Assembly (NCBI GenBank): GCA_019358855.1
Contig: JAHHII010000001.1
Span: 186,001-250,000, forward strand
Source of the DNA: Timaviella obliquedivisa GSE-PSE-MK23-08B
GTDB lineage: Bacteria > Cyanobacteriota > Cyanobacteriia > Elainellales > Elainellaceae
DNA length: 64,000 nt
Reading direction: 5' to 3'
A program made the position numbers and the translations under genes. Numbering within the stretch: position 1 is the stretch's first letter; the number at the start of each line of letters is the position of its first letter. This document shows, piece after piece, positions 52,054 through 61,559 of this stretch. The notes below the pieces were generated by a model. That model was given only the letters and a program-made list of their open reading frames with translations, did not search any database and was not told the origin of the DNA.

Positions 52054-53388
52054 CTAGATTTTGTATTTACCTGCCGTTTCACCGCTCTTCACATCGGTCT
52101 TTGTCCAGTCGCAAGTAAAGCCCTTGGTTTCTGTGACAAATTGGTTCCAAGGAATTGGATCAACAGGCTGAGGAGTCGAGTAGACAATCTCAAACTGACC
52201 ATCGTCTCTTACTTCCCCAATCCGCACTGTCTTAGAGATGTGGTGGTTATTGTTCATCTTTACAGGACCTTCAGGCGCATCAAAGGCTTGCCCATAAGCT
52301 GCTGCCCGCACTTTTTCTAAGTCGGTAGGAGAACCTGCACCGCCCGCTTTCTCAACCGCTTGTTTCCAAATGTTGACCGAAATGTATCCGGCTTCCATGG
52401 GATCGTTGGTAACGCGATCGTCGCCGTACATTTTCTTGAACGACTCCACGTACTTCTTATTCTCAGGACTGTCTACAGTCATGAAGTAGTTCCAAGCGGC
52501 ATAGTGCCCTTTCAAAAACTCAACGCCGATCGCCTTCACTTCTTCTTCAGCAATACTGACCGACATCACCGGATACTTGTCAGGCCCTAAGCCTGCACCC
52601 TGCATTTGCTTAAAGAACGCTACGTTGCTGTCACCATTGAGCGTGTTATAAATCACGCCGCCATTGGGCAGAATGCTCTTAATTTTGGCAATAATCGGCG
52701 CTACCTCGACACCTCCCAAAGGCAAATAATCTTCGCCTACAGTTTTGCCTCCCTTCGCTGCTAACTGCGCTTTGATAATAGTGTTGGCAGTCCGAGGGAA
52801 CACATAGTCGGAACCTACTAAATAGAAGTTCTTGCCTTTATTGTCCAGCAACCAATCTACAGAAGGTTCAATTTGTTGGTTAGGCGCTGCGCCTGTGTAA
52901 AAGATGTTTTTAGAACACTCTTGTCCTTCATACTGCACTGGGTAGTAAAGCATGTGGTTCTTTTCTTCAAACACGGGCAAAACTGCTTTACGGCTAGCCG
53001 AAGTCCAGCAGCCAAAGATCACCACAACTTGGTCTTGCTCAATCAATTTCTTCGCTTTTTCGGCAAAAGTAGGCCAGTCAGAAGCGCCATCTTCTTGAAT
53101 CGCCTCAATTTTTTTACCACCCACACCACCAGCAGCGTTAATTTCTTCGATCGCTAGCAACGTAGAATCCACCACGCTCTTTTCGCTAATCGCCATCGTG
53201 CCGCTTAAAGAATGCAGCACTCCCACCTTAATGGTGTCTCCGCTGGCGGCAGCCGGTGCTGCATTTGAGCCGCTAGATGCAACGGTTTCTCCACTGGGCG
53301 CTGGGGCACAACTTTTCAACAGCAAGCTAGTGCCTAGGGCTGCAGAACCATAAATCAAAAACTTACGACGATTTAATGGGCTTGACAT
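52054..53388 (-). CDS. urtA: urea-binding lipoprotein UrtA
   Basis: 444-residue periplasmic urea receptor of the short-chain amide/urea type. The N-terminus has a Tat-like RRKFL followed by a hydrophobic stretch and lipobox LLKSC, so it is likely exported folded and lipid-anchored. Hallmarks: IKVGVLHSLSGTMAISE, NPGGVGGKKIEA-like INAAGGVGGKKI, FGCWTSASRKAVLPVFE, LLYYPVQYEGQECS and KTVRIGEVRDDGQF. AGGAG lies 12 bases before the ATG. First gene after an NtcA-type promoter. Confidence 0.96.
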   Translation of the reverse strand: MSSPLNRRKFLIYGSAALGTSLLLKSCAPAPSGETVASSGSNAAPAAASGDTIKVGVLHSLSGTMAISEKSVVDSTLLAIEEINAAGGVGGKKIEAIQEDGASDWPTFAEKAKKLIEQDQVVVIFGCWTSASRKAVLPVFEEKNHMLYYPVQYEGQECSKNIFYTGAAPNQQIEPSVDWLLDNKGKNFYLVGSDYVFPRTANTIIKAQLAAKGGKTVGEDYLPLGGVEVAPIIAKIKSILPNGGVIYNTLNGDSNVAFFKQMQGAGLGPDKYPVMSVSIAEEEVKAIGVEFLKGHYAAWNYFMTVDSPENKKYVESFKKMYGDDRVTNDPMEAGYISVNIWKQAVEKAGGAGSPTDLEKVRAAAYGQAFDAPEGPVKMNNNHHISKTVRIGEVRDDGQFEIVYSTPQPVDPIPWNQFVTETKGFTCDWTKTDVKSGETAGKYKI

Positions 53389-53446
53389 TTTTAATTCACC
53401 ACTCCTCTCGGATAGCGCCTAATACATAAAAGTTAAACTAACCGTG

Positions 53447-53489
53447 ATGTTAGGGCTGAGGATGAACTCATAAGTGTATAGTAAGATAC
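53447..53489 (-). promoter_or_regulatory. NtcA-activated promoter of urtA
   Basis: GTA-N8-TAC (53476-53489; palindromic) is followed on the minus strand, after exactly 23 bases, by the -10 hexamer TAACAT (53452-53447), i.e. GTAN8TAC-N20-24-TAN3T, the canonical class of NtcA-activated promoter. It lies about 60-100 bases before the urtA start. NtcA senses 2-oxoglutarate and activates nitrogen-scavenging genes. Confidence 0.88.
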
Positions 53490-53576
53490 ATTTATGCCTT
53501 TGAGTTTGTTGAAAAATTTAAATTTTAGTAAACATTACATCTGTAGATTGATGTTCTTGCTGGAAAGTTAAGGTAA

Positions 53577-54185
53577 TCAAGTCTTTGGGTTACCAGCGTG
53601 CAGCCGAATGAAATCAATGATTTGATTGAGCCCCTGCATAGTTTTGAGGTTAGTAAAGATAAATAACTTATCTCCTCTCATTTTTTGAGAATCATGTTTC
53701 ATGATGCCTAGGTCTGCACCGACTAGAGGTGCCAAGTCAATTTTGTTAATGATAAGCAAGTCCGATTTTGTAATGCCGGGGCCGCCTTTACGAGGAATTT
53801 TATCCCCTGCGGCAACATCAATGACGTAGATCGTTAGATCGACCAACTCTGGACTGAAAGTAGAGGCAAGGTTATCACCGCCACTCTCCACAAAAACTAG
53901 ATCGAGAGTAGTAAACTTTCGCTCTAATTGTTCGATCGCCACTAAATTAATTGAGGCATCTTCTCGAATTGCCGTATGAGGGCAACCTCCCGTTTCCACT
54001 CCAACAATGCGATCGCCATCCAACGCTCCATGCCGCACTAAAAACTGCGCATCTTCCTGGGTATAGATATCATTAGTGACGACAGCAATGTCAAACTCGT
54101 CTCGCATCGCTTTGCAAAGTGCCTCAACTAACGCTGTTTTGCCTGAACCGACAGGCCCGGCAATCCCAACTCGAAATGGACTCAT
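53577..54185 (-). CDS. ureG: urease accessory GTPase UreG
   Basis: SIMIBI-class GTPase that delivers nickel to apo-urease with UreE, UreF and UreD/H. P-loop [14 protein letters not shown], then the metal-binding CPH ([13 protein letters not shown]), [15 protein letters not shown], and NKIDL for guanine recognition. The ATG at 54185 has GGAGG 6 bases upstream and is preferred to the TTG at 54197; 202 residues, normal. Confidence 0.96.
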   Translation of the reverse strand: MSPFRVGIAGPVGSGKTALVEALCKAMRDEFDIAVVTNDIYTQEDAQFLVRHGALDGDRIVGVETGGCPHTAIREDASINLVAIEQLERKFTTLDLVFVESGGDNLASTFSPELVDLTIYVIDVAAGDKIPRKGGPGITKSDLLIINKIDLAPLVGADLGIMKHDSQKMRGDKLFIFTNLKTMQGLNQIIDFIRLHAGNPKT

Positions 54186-54215
54186 GCCTTCCTCCAAGAT
54201 TATTCCAAAGTTTTA

Positions 54216-54962
54216 TTAGCTGCGAAACAACCGGGAATAAAGCGTTTCATGTTGCATACTGGCGATCGCCAGTCCCCAGCCACAGTTCTTTAGATTATCA
54301 TCATTAGCGTTCATTGCAGTTATAGCCGTCTGTTCTAAAACTGGGTAAAGATTAAGTAACAACTGTTGCCCTTGGGTTTGCCCCAGCGGAACTAAACGAA
54401 CTCCCGCATTCGCCAGATTTGAAGCCCAGCTATACAAATAACCGAGGACGGCTGTTTGTGGATCAATCTGCCAATGATGAGCCGCGATCGCAAACGCTAC
54501 TGTAAAGTTACAGTTCTCTCCGCAGTCTGTAATAGTGGGTTGTAATGTGGGCTGAAGATCAATTAATAAACGAGTTAGCGATCGCCCCATTTGCCAACTT
54601 TGTCGCCGCATTTCTTCTGTTTCTCGAAACGCCGAAAGCCAGTTGTTCCAGTGCTTTAGCCGATCGCGATCGCCATTCTCCACACAGACATAAGCCCTGA
54701 GTAAAACGATCGCTTCAACTGAAATCGCCCCATACTTTAGCTCTTGTTGCAACCAATCCTCTAGCGTTGCCAAATCTTCAACCTTACCGTTCTGCACCAA
54801 AGTTTCAATGCCTTCCGAGTAGCTGTAAGCCCCAACGGGTAAAGCTGGACTGACAAATTGTAAAAGTGCTAAGAGCGCGCTCTTCGAGATACCCGCAAGG
54901 GGTCGCCCATTTTCTATATTTGTTTGCATATCTAAATTACTAATGGTCATGGCTTTGAGCAT
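54216..54962 (-). CDS. ureF: urease accessory protein UreF
   Basis: Helical protein that bridges UreG and apo-urease and checks nickel loading. Seen: LLALLQFVSPALPVGAYSYSEGIETLVQNG (a strong UreF hallmark), MRRQSWQMGRSL and LGYLYSWASNLANAGVRLVPLGQTQGQQLL. Start overlaps the end of ureE by 23 bases if the first ATG is used; internal ATGs at 54950 or further in are possible. Confidence 0.95.
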   Translation of the reverse strand: MLKAMTISNLDMQTNIENGRPLAGISKSALLALLQFVSPALPVGAYSYSEGIETLVQNGKVEDLATLEDWLQQELKYGAISVEAIVLLRAYVCVENGDRDRLKHWNNWLSAFRETEEMRRQSWQMGRSLTRLLIDLQPTLQPTITDCGENCNFTVAFAIAAHHWQIDPQTAVLGYLYSWASNLANAGVRLVPLGQTQGQQLLLNLYPVLEQTAITAMNANDDNLKNCGWGLAIASMQHETLYSRLFRS

Positions 54963-55386
54963 GACTATATGCTCCCGTCTCTGGTTGAAATGGCAAAATC
55001 TCTTCTATCACTTGCGCTCCCAATTGCTCTAGCATAGATTTAAGAACTGAATCAGGCGAGAGTCGTAAATGAGTTGCAGTAACTTCTAGGGGAACATGAC
55101 GATTGCCAAGATGGTAGGCGGCTTTGAGCAATTCTAGGGGCGTTTTGGCGGTCACAGTGATGACAGGTTCAGGCTTGGCGATAATCTGCACCAGTTCGCC
55201 CGATTCTGCTTTAAGTAAATCATTGTGATGAAGAACCGTTCCTCTGGGTAGTTGTAAGGAAAAAGATTGACCGTCAGACTCGAAATGATGGCGCGATCGC
55301 ACTCGATCTTCGGCGGTGAGTGCCAGTGTAAAGCTGATTTTTTCAGTTACATTTGGTGGTATTTTTTGAGTCAAAATCATGTTCAT
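54940..55386 (-). CDS. ureE: urease accessory nickel metallochaperone UreE
   Basis: 148 residues: N-terminal peptide-binding-like domain (LALTAEDRVRSRHHFESDGQSFSLQLPRGTVL) and C-terminal metal-binding domain with YHLGNRHVPLEV and a His-rich tail (SHAQSHDH). Brings Ni2+ to UreG. It heads the ureEFG unit; the structural genes ureABC and ureD are not in the window. A ribbon-helix-helix antitoxin remnant overlaps its 5' end. Confidence 0.93.
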   Translation of the reverse strand: MNMILTQKIPPNVTEKISFTLALTAEDRVRSRHHFESDGQSFSLQLPRGTVLHHNDLLKAESGELVQIIAKPEPVITVTAKTPLELLKAAYHLGNRHVPLEVTATHLRLSPDSVLKSMLEQLGAQVIEEILPFQPETGAYSHAQSHDH

Positions 55387-55624
55387 TTGAATTCGTTAAC
55401 TTAGCAAAAACAGCTTGTTCTTCTTCTTCTGTTGCAAAGTCTTCTGCATCTGCTTCAATGATTCCTTGGCGGATTTCCTCCATCTGCCACTGATGCATTT
55501 CCAGGTAAAAATTAATGCTTCATTGAGATACATAGCTTCTATCGCGCTCCATCCCAGCGGCGATCGCTTCCAGTGCCGATCGCTTCTCACTGTCAATCCG
55601 AAAGGTGATGTTTTCCTTCGCCAT
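55343..55624 (-). pseudogene. ribbon-helix-helix (CopG/ParD-like) antitoxin, frameshifted remnant
   Basis: From ATG 55624 the frame reads MAKENITFRIDSEKRSALEA...RSYVSQ and hits TGA at codon 35 (55522-55520). Beyond it the same frame gives INFYLEMHQWQMEEIRQGI...DFATEEEEQAVFAKL, an obvious RHH antitoxin continuation. The missing middle, LNEA, is found in the next frame, so a T insertion and a nearby A deletion have broken a normal RSYVLNEAINFYL. No ParE-type toxin gene follows; ureE starts inside the remnant. Probably non-functional. Confidence 0.85.
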
Positions 55625-55701
55625 ATCCTCGACCTAATCTACAAGACTTTAATCTTTATTATGCCTTGCAGCGCAATACGCGAGAAGATTCAGATGCATT
55701 T

Positions 55702-55893
55702 TTATTTAGCCCGTTGCTTTGCCCGCTGAACTTCGGGTAACTTATCGAGATCTTCAAGTGAGTTTAACTTGGGTCTAGGATCAGCATGAAAGCGATCGAC
55801 CAATGCGTAAAACCCTTCTTGATCTTCTGGGTGAGAGATTACGTAAGCTCGTAAGTCAGCTTGGCTCATTGCTTCAAAGTTTAGTTGGCTCAT
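55702..55893 (-). CDS. DUF6887 family small protein
   Basis: 63 residues (MSQLNFEAMSQADLRAYVIS...). The pattern ...LRAYVISHPEDQEGFYALVDRF followed by a charged tail matches the small cyanobacterial DUF6887 type as I recall it. Acidic and probably helical. Its start overlaps the stop of the DUF6888-like gene by four bases, so the two are translated together. Function unknown; the compact pairing looks like a toxin-antitoxin or regulatory couple. Confidence 0.7.
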   Translation of the reverse strand: MSQLNFEAMSQADLRAYVISHPEDQEGFYALVDRFHADPRPKLNSLEDLDKLPEVQRAKQRAK

Positions 55894-56078
55894 AGGAATA
55901 AAGGATTTCCATTAGGGAGTATTTCTGCTTGAGTCTCTTCACCAGCCAATATATAAATGTTACCTGTTCGCTCGTCCAGGCGCACTACATAAATGGGTAA
56001 AAGCAGTCCAGTTAATTGTTGACAGATACGAAAACACGTTAGCGCTTGGGCTAAAGTTGGCAAAGGCGGGTTTTTCAT
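55890..56078 (-). CDS. DUF6888 family small protein
   Basis: 62 residues: MKNPPLPTLAQALTCFRICQQLTGLL, then YVVRLDERTGNIYILAGEETQAEILPNGNPLFL. The segment RxDExTGNIYILAGEE...PNGN is the recognisable core. Commonly found in tandem with DUF6887 in cyanobacteria. Unknown function. Confidence 0.7.
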   Translation of the reverse strand: MKNPPLPTLAQALTCFRICQQLTGLLLPIYVVRLDERTGNIYILAGEETQAEILPNGNPLFL

Positions 56079-56242
56079 TCAATTATGCACCACAAAGACT
56101 CCGAATACATTAGCCCAGAAACCTTACTCGCTGCTAGATTGAGTCGGTGCCAGGTAACGGATCGCTGAAAGGAAGGGAATTAACGTGAAAGAGAAGTGTT
56201 TACAAGCTTTGAAAAATGGCTAGGACTGTGATGCGCTACAGT

Positions 56243-58702
56243 TCACAAGTCTTTGTGCAAGAGAAGAGAACAACACAAAACTCTACATAATGCACCTAAT
56301 GCATCCAAAGTCGGAACCATTCCTTGGGAGGTCAAAAAAGATGGGTTGATTTGTTCATAACTGAGCCACTCATTGTTTCTTCTCCAGCCAACGCGATCGC
56401 CAAACTCTTCCCAGATTTCGTCTTCAGGATCTTCGCCGTCTAGCTTACCACCACAAGCCACATAGATATCCTTCTGCACACTAAACCCAAAGTGACCCTT
56501 ACTGAAATCAACCCATAGCTTATCGATCGCCCTCAACTCCTCACAAGGAAAATTCAAAAGTTCCTCTGACGTGAAGTGTTGCCCCACCTCCTTACCTACC
56601 GTTGTAATCATCAACCTGTAGGTTTCCTCATCTGCCTCTTTCCACTGCTGCCCAGTCAGCAATACCTCTAACTTCTGATACCGTGAGTCTTGCACCGTTT
56701 GTTTCAACGCTGTCAATTCCCGCTCTACATCTGCCTTCAGTTGAGAATCCACCTGCTTACTCGTCGCCTGCAAACAAGTATAGGCAAGATCTGTTGCGCC
56801 AAGGCTCATTGCTTTTCTGATCAGCGTCGAGGGTTTCTTAATTTGCGCCGCATATAGCAAAATTGTTTGCCTCCACCAGTCATCGGCAAAGTACTTGTAC
56901 AGTAGTTGTTCCTGGTTTTGTTGCGCAATTTGTGTTGCTGCCAAATATTCTTGAAAACTCAGGTGGGCAAATTCGTATTCTTCTTCCCGCTTCACCAGCA
57001 GTTCGCTAATCTGTTCCACCTGCTCTAGAAACTCGGTTGCCTCAACGGTTTCTGCTTGAGCTTGCAAATATTGCGCCAACAGTTGCAGTAGGTCATGGCG
57101 CTCTAGCCGTTCTTGCCGCTGTTTCATCATCTCTAGCGCCAGCATTTGTAAAATCACCTGTGCCTCGCATTGAGTCAACAACGTTTCTAGCTTGCGGGCA
57201 TTAGGACGATCTTTGAGTTGCAACCGACAAATTTCCTCATACAGGTTGACGCAGCGCTTCGGTAAGTCTGCACCCGGATACTGCCGATGAAACCGCAGCA
57301 TCATATTCAGTAGCAGTGGATTTTTTGCCAAATCACGAAGCTGAAGTTCCTTTCGGTCTTCAATTTGTGCCAACAATTCAGTTGTGGCTTGCAGGGCTAG
57401 TTGGCGCACACTGGGGGTATCACGCCCTCCGTGGTTATAGCGCTCTTGGCACAAATACCAGCGTTCTACAAAATCTTTGCGCTGGTCGGCATTAAACTCT
57501 TGCACCCACAGTAAGGTGTCCAGTTCCAAACGTTCCCCCGTCTGCTCTTTATAAGCTTTGGGACGCGAAGTGACAATAAATACTGATTTTGGGTATTGCT
57601 GCATTTGCTGATTGATCCACTCTGACACTGCTGGACGTTGCAGCTTTGCCACCTCATCAAAACCATCTAACATCACGAGCATTTTCCCAGATCTAAGCTT
57701 TGCCTGTACCCAAGCAGTCGGTAAGGCATCGCCATCTGGCAGGTTAGCAGCATGATGAGTAGCAATCAGTTCAGGCAAACTCGGTGGCTCTGGTTGCGTC
57801 AACAACTCTCGATGTTTTCGCAGCGGCAAAAACACCGGAATACGAGGCGGCACATCATAGCGACTCTGCTGTCGAGAACTGTAAATGTAGGCAATATGCT
57901 TGAGCAATGTCGTTTTACCATAACCACCCCACGCCAAAACCACCAGTTGCCGACAGTTCCGTACCGTATCTGCTCGTGCTAAAAAATCCCAAATACTGAG
58001 TCCATTAGACAGGCAGCGTTCCAGATCAGAGGGAGTAAATCCGGGAAACATGGCGCTGGTGGATAGCGCTAAGGGCACAAACACCTCTTCAAGCAGAGTT
58101 GTAAAAATGCCTTCTTGCTGAGGGATGCCTTCCGATCGCATATCTTCAACGGCATAGCGTTGGCTGTCTAGATATCGCTCCTCAATCTCTTGATCGGATA
58201 ATCCTTCAGGTTGGCTTGGTTTGGGTAAGCTCGATAGAGATTTGTTAGCAGGTAAAAGCAAGTTAACTGCTGCTAGAATTCCTTGGGCAATGTCATACAA
58301 AGCTTCAGCTTGATTGCTCCAACAGGTCACAGGAACCAAGTCTTTCGGATAGGCTTGCAGCGTATTGTAAATCGATTGTTTCCACAAACAAGGCTCTAGT
58401 AAAACAGGAATTACACAGGCTTCTCCTGCTTCGTGACGCTCCATTGCGCGAGGATATTCCACCTTCATGCAAAAGTCTGAACTTAAAAAGTTGGGGCTAA
58501 TCAGTAGCAGAATAATGTCGGCAGCGTTAAGGCGATCGTCAATAACATTTGCCCATTGGCTACCCGCAGGAATTTGGCGATCGCACCAAGTCACCGCTAT
58601 TTGCTGATGTTCCAGAATCTTCAATTGTTTTGCTAACTGATTTCGCAACTCTTCATCAGCATGAGCATAGGAAAAAAAGATACCGATCGGCTGTTCTGCC
58701 AT
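56243..58702 (-). CDS. TIR-NACHT-GUN4 protein (NLR-like STAND receptor)
   Basis: 819 residues in three parts (numbering from ATG 58702; GAGG lies upstream). TIR domain 1-148: IGIFFSYAHADEELRNQL, LLISPNFLSSDFCMKVEY, with Glu 82 at the place of the NADase glutamate, and ERHEAGEACVIPVLL. NACHT NTPase about 245-600: P-loop WGGYGKTTLLK (Lys 263), Walker B LVMLDGFDEV, sensor FIVTSRP, and the winged-helix end FAHLSFQEYLAA. GUN4 domain about 675-800: LLTGQQWKEADEETYRLM, LLNFPCEELRAIDKLWVDFSKGHFGFSVQK, FGDRVGWRRNNEWLSY. GUN4 binds chlorophyll/bilin precursors. Likely an immune-type sensor; activity is inferred. Confidence 0.92.
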   Translation of the reverse strand: MAEQPIGIFFSYAHADEELRNQLAKQLKILEHQQIAVTWCDRQIPAGSQWANVIDDRLNAADIILLLISPNFLSSDFCMKVEYPRAMERHEAGEACVIPVLLEPCLWKQSIYNTLQAYPKDLVPVTCWSNQAEALYDIAQGILAAVNLLLPANKSLSSLPKPSQPEGLSDQEIEERYLDSQRYAVEDMRSEGIPQQEGIFTTLLEEVFVPLALSTSAMFPGFTPSDLERCLSNGLSIWDFLARADTVRNCRQLVVLAWGGYGKTTLLKHIAYIYSSRQQSRYDVPPRIPVFLPLRKHRELLTQPEPPSLPELIATHHAANLPDGDALPTAWVQAKLRSGKMLVMLDGFDEVAKLQRPAVSEWINQQMQQYPKSVFIVTSRPKAYKEQTGERLELDTLLWVQEFNADQRKDFVERWYLCQERYNHGGRDTPSVRQLALQATTELLAQIEDRKELQLRDLAKNPLLLNMMLRFHRQYPGADLPKRCVNLYEEICRLQLKDRPNARKLETLLTQCEAQVILQMLALEMMKQRQERLERHDLLQLLAQYLQAQAETVEATEFLEQVEQISELLVKREEEYEFAHLSFQEYLAATQIAQQNQEQLLYKYFADDWWRQTILLYAAQIKKPSTLIRKAMSLGATDLAYTCLQATSKQVDSQLKADVERELTALKQTVQDSRYQKLEVLLTGQQWKEADEETYRLMITTVGKEVGQHFTSEELLNFPCEELRAIDKLWVDFSKGHFGFSVQKDIYVACGGKLDGEDPEDEIWEEFGDRVGWRRNNEWLSYEQINPSFLTSQGMVPTLDALGALCRVLCCSLLLHKDL

Positions 58703-58750
58703 TCTCAACCTCGTTTTGCGATCGCCCCATCTAAATCAATAAAACTAAAC

Positions 58751-58788
58751 AAAAAAGAGAGGCTGTAGGACTATCCCACAACCTCTCT
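58751..58788 (-). terminator. intrinsic terminator of clpC
   Basis: AGAGAGG (58756-58762) pairs with CCTCTCT (58782-58788) and the stem continues with TGT/ACA; on the minus strand a run of six T follows. It lies 20 bases after the clpC stop. Confidence 0.88.
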
Positions 58789-58807
58789 CACATAATCAAT
58801 CTACAAA

Positions 58808-61285
58808 CTATTCAACTGCCTGTGGCAACAACTCTCGCGTTTGCTCAGAGATGATGTTAACCACACCATCATCATTGACATCTACCATCGCAGTAGTGCC
58901 ATTCTTGACGCGACCTGCCAGCATTTCCTCAGCCAGAGAATCCTCTAACAGGCGCATAATGGCTCTGCGCAACGGACGTGCTCCGTAGCTGGGGTTGTAT
59001 CCTTCTTCAATTAAACGATCCATAAAGCGATCGCTGACTTCTAAGGTAATGCCCTGCTCCAGTAGGCGACCAAAGATCTCCTTCAGAAGAATATTGGCGA
59101 TGAGCTTGATCTCTTCCTTCTTCAATTGACGGAAGACAATAATCTCATCTAGACGGTTCAAGAACTCAGGACGGAAGTACTGTTTCAGTTCCTCGTTAAC
59201 CAAAGAACGAATCCGGTTGTAGTTCGCTTCATCGACCGTATCAGTCGAGAAGTCGAAGCCCAATCCACCGCCGCCTTTCTCAATCACCTTAGAACCAATG
59301 TTCGAGGTCATGATTAGCATCGTGTTCTTGAAGTCTACGGTGCGTCCCTTGGCATCGGTCAGGCGACCATCTTCCAAGATTTGCAACAGCATATTGAACA
59401 CGTCGGGGTGCGCCTTTTCAATTTCGTCAAACAGAATGACGGTATAAGGACGACGACGAACTGCCTCGGTCAACTGACCGCCTTCGTTGTAGCCGACGTA
59501 GCCTGGAGGTGAACCAATCAGCTTAGAAACCGTGTGGCGCTCCATGAATTCCGACATATCAAGCCGGATCATGGCATCTTCGGCACCGAAGAAGTAAGCG
59601 GCTAAGGTTTTAGCTAGCTCAGTTTTACCCACTCCTGTTGGTCCAGAGAAGATGAAGCTGGCGATCGGGCGATCGGGACTCTTCAGACCCACTCTGGCAC
59701 GACGAATAGCGCGGGAAATTGCCTTAACAGCTTCTTCCTGACCCACCATCCGGGTGTGCAGCGTGTCTTCCATGTGCAGAAGTTTCTCGGACTCAGACTC
59801 GGTAAGTTTGTTGACCGGAATTCCTGTCCAGGAAGCAACGATATGAGCAATATCTTCTTCGCCCACGATGGGAGAAGCAGAATCTTCACCGTCGGCGGCT
59901 TCAGTTTTTTTGTTCTGAGCGATCGCCCGAATTTCTGCCTTAATTTCCATTTCTCGATCGCGTAGTTCACCTGCGCGGTCGAAGTCTTGGGAACGAACAG
60001 CATCGTCTTTGTCTTTGAGGACTTGGCGCAGTTCTTTGTCTAGCTCTTTGGCTGCTGGGGGCAATTGAGAGTTGAGTAAACGAACGCGCGAACCTGCCTC
60101 ATCCATTAAATCGATCGCCTTGTCGGGCAAGAAGCGATCGGCAATATAGCGATCAGATAGCTTGGCGGCTGCCTCTAATGCCTCGTCGGAAATTTTGAGC
60201 TTGTGGTGCTGTTCATAGCGATCGCGCAAGCCATGTAAAATCTCGATCGTTTCGGGTACGGTAGGTTCGCCCACCATGACGGGTTGAAAACGACGTTCTA
60301 GGGCGGCATCTCGTTCAATGTGTTTGCGATACTCGTCTAGAGTGGTTGCGCCAATACATTGCAGTTCGCCCCGTGCCAACGCAGGTTTGAGGATGTTAGC
60401 CGCATCGATCGCGCCTTCAGCAGCGCCTGCACCAATGAGCGTGTGTACTTCGTCAATGACTAGAATGACGTTCCCAGCTTGACGAATTTCGTCCATGATC
60501 TTCTTGAGGCGTTCCTCAAATTCGCCGCGATACTTGGTGCCCGCGACTAGAAGACCAATATCTAGGGTGACTACGCGCTTGTCTTCCAAGATATCGGGGA
60601 TATCGTTGGTGCAAATGCGCTGTGCCAAACCTTCAGCGATCGCCGTCTTACCAACCCCTGGTTCTCCAATAAGAACGGGATTATTTTTAGTCCGACGACC
60701 AAGGATTTGGATCACCCGCTCAATTTCTTTCTGGCGACCAACAACCGGATCAAGTTTGCCGTCGGCTGCCATCTGAGTCAGGTTAGAACCAAACTCATCC
60801 AATGTTGGGGTTTTTGTGCGACCAGAGCCACCGCCAGGAGCGACCTCGGCTGTTTCTCCCAACATCCGAATTACTTGAGTTCTAACCTTCGAGAGGTCAA
60901 CGCCCAAGTTTTCCAGTACTCGTGCCGCAACGCCTTCGCCCTCTCTAATTAAGCCAAGGAGGAGATGTTCGGTACCAATGTAGTTGTGTCCGAGCTGACG
61001 AGCTTCTTCTAGAGACAGCTCTAGAACTCGTTTTGCGCGAGGAGTAAACGGAATTTCTACAGCTACGAAGCCGGAACCCCGACCGATGATCTTCTCAACC
61101 TCAATCCGAGCGTCTTTGAGATTAACGCCCATAGATTTGAGGACTTTGGCGGCGACGCCTGTTCCTTCTCCTATCAGACCCAGGAGGATCTGCTCTGTAC
61201 CCACAAAATTATGTCCCAGGCGACGTGCCTCTTCCTGGGCAAGCATAATCACCTTAATGGCTTTTTCTGTGAAGCGTTCAAACAT
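58808..61285 (-). CDS. clpC: ATP-dependent Clp protease ATPase subunit ClpC
   Basis: 825-residue Hsp100 unfoldase that feeds substrates to ClpP; essential in cyanobacteria and plastids. Two Clp_N repeats (residues ~3-150), AAA-1 with [15 protein letters not shown] and [15 protein letters not shown], the UVR motif ([19 protein letters not shown]) that marks ClpC, AAA-2 with [15 protein letters not shown] and [14 protein letters not shown], and the C-terminal ClpB_D2-small domain. The IGF/VGF-type loop is in the NYNRI...GGGLGFDF region, consistent with ClpP docking. AGAAGGAA precedes the ATG. Confidence 0.97.
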   Translation of the reverse strand: MFERFTEKAIKVIMLAQEEARRLGHNFVGTEQILLGLIGEGTGVAAKVLKSMGVNLKDARIEVEKIIGRGSGFVAVEIPFTPRAKRVLELSLEEARQLGHNYIGTEHLLLGLIREGEGVAARVLENLGVDLSKVRTQVIRMLGETAEVAPGGGSGRTKTPTLDEFGSNLTQMAADGKLDPVVGRQKEIERVIQILGRRTKNNPVLIGEPGVGKTAIAEGLAQRICTNDIPDILEDKRVVTLDIGLLVAGTKYRGEFEERLKKIMDEIRQAGNVILVIDEVHTLIGAGAAEGAIDAANILKPALARGELQCIGATTLDEYRKHIERDAALERRFQPVMVGEPTVPETIEILHGLRDRYEQHHKLKISDEALEAAAKLSDRYIADRFLPDKAIDLMDEAGSRVRLLNSQLPPAAKELDKELRQVLKDKDDAVRSQDFDRAGELRDREMEIKAEIRAIAQNKKTEAADGEDSASPIVGEEDIAHIVASWTGIPVNKLTESESEKLLHMEDTLHTRMVGQEEAVKAISRAIRRARVGLKSPDRPIASFIFSGPTGVGKTELAKTLAAYFFGAEDAMIRLDMSEFMERHTVSKLIGSPPGYVGYNEGGQLTEAVRRRPYTVILFDEIEKAHPDVFNMLLQILEDGRLTDAKGRTVDFKNTMLIMTSNIGSKVIEKGGGGLGFDFSTDTVDEANYNRIRSLVNEELKQYFRPEFLNRLDEIIVFRQLKKEEIKLIANILLKEIFGRLLEQGITLEVSDRFMDRLIEEGYNPSYGARPLRRAIMRLLEDSLAEEMLAGRVKNGTTAMVDVNDDGVVNIISEQTRELLPQAVE

Positions 61286-61559
61286 GGCGTTCCTTCTAAG
61301 TACCTGGTGCGTGCCGTTGCAATGATTTTAGCATAGGCAAATCGCCCAACAGCTATAAGAAAGCGGTTAGTAACGGGTAGTAATTACCGAAGCGCTGTTA
61401 GCAGGCCTTAGAAAAACTACATTCACTGAATTAAGAGTGCTTGAGAGGGGTCTAAGAAGTTTGAGTTTGAGACTCGGAGCCATTCACAGACTTCCGGCTG
61501 GGCTGTTAACTCCCGACAAAAGATTTTTGTAAAAAACTGGTCAAATGTCAAGCTTTATA

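Noticed and set aside
55415-55729. 104-codon plus-strand frame over the antitoxin remnant
   Set aside because: It is the complement of the ribbon-helix-helix gene; the minus-strand reading is clearly the protein family.
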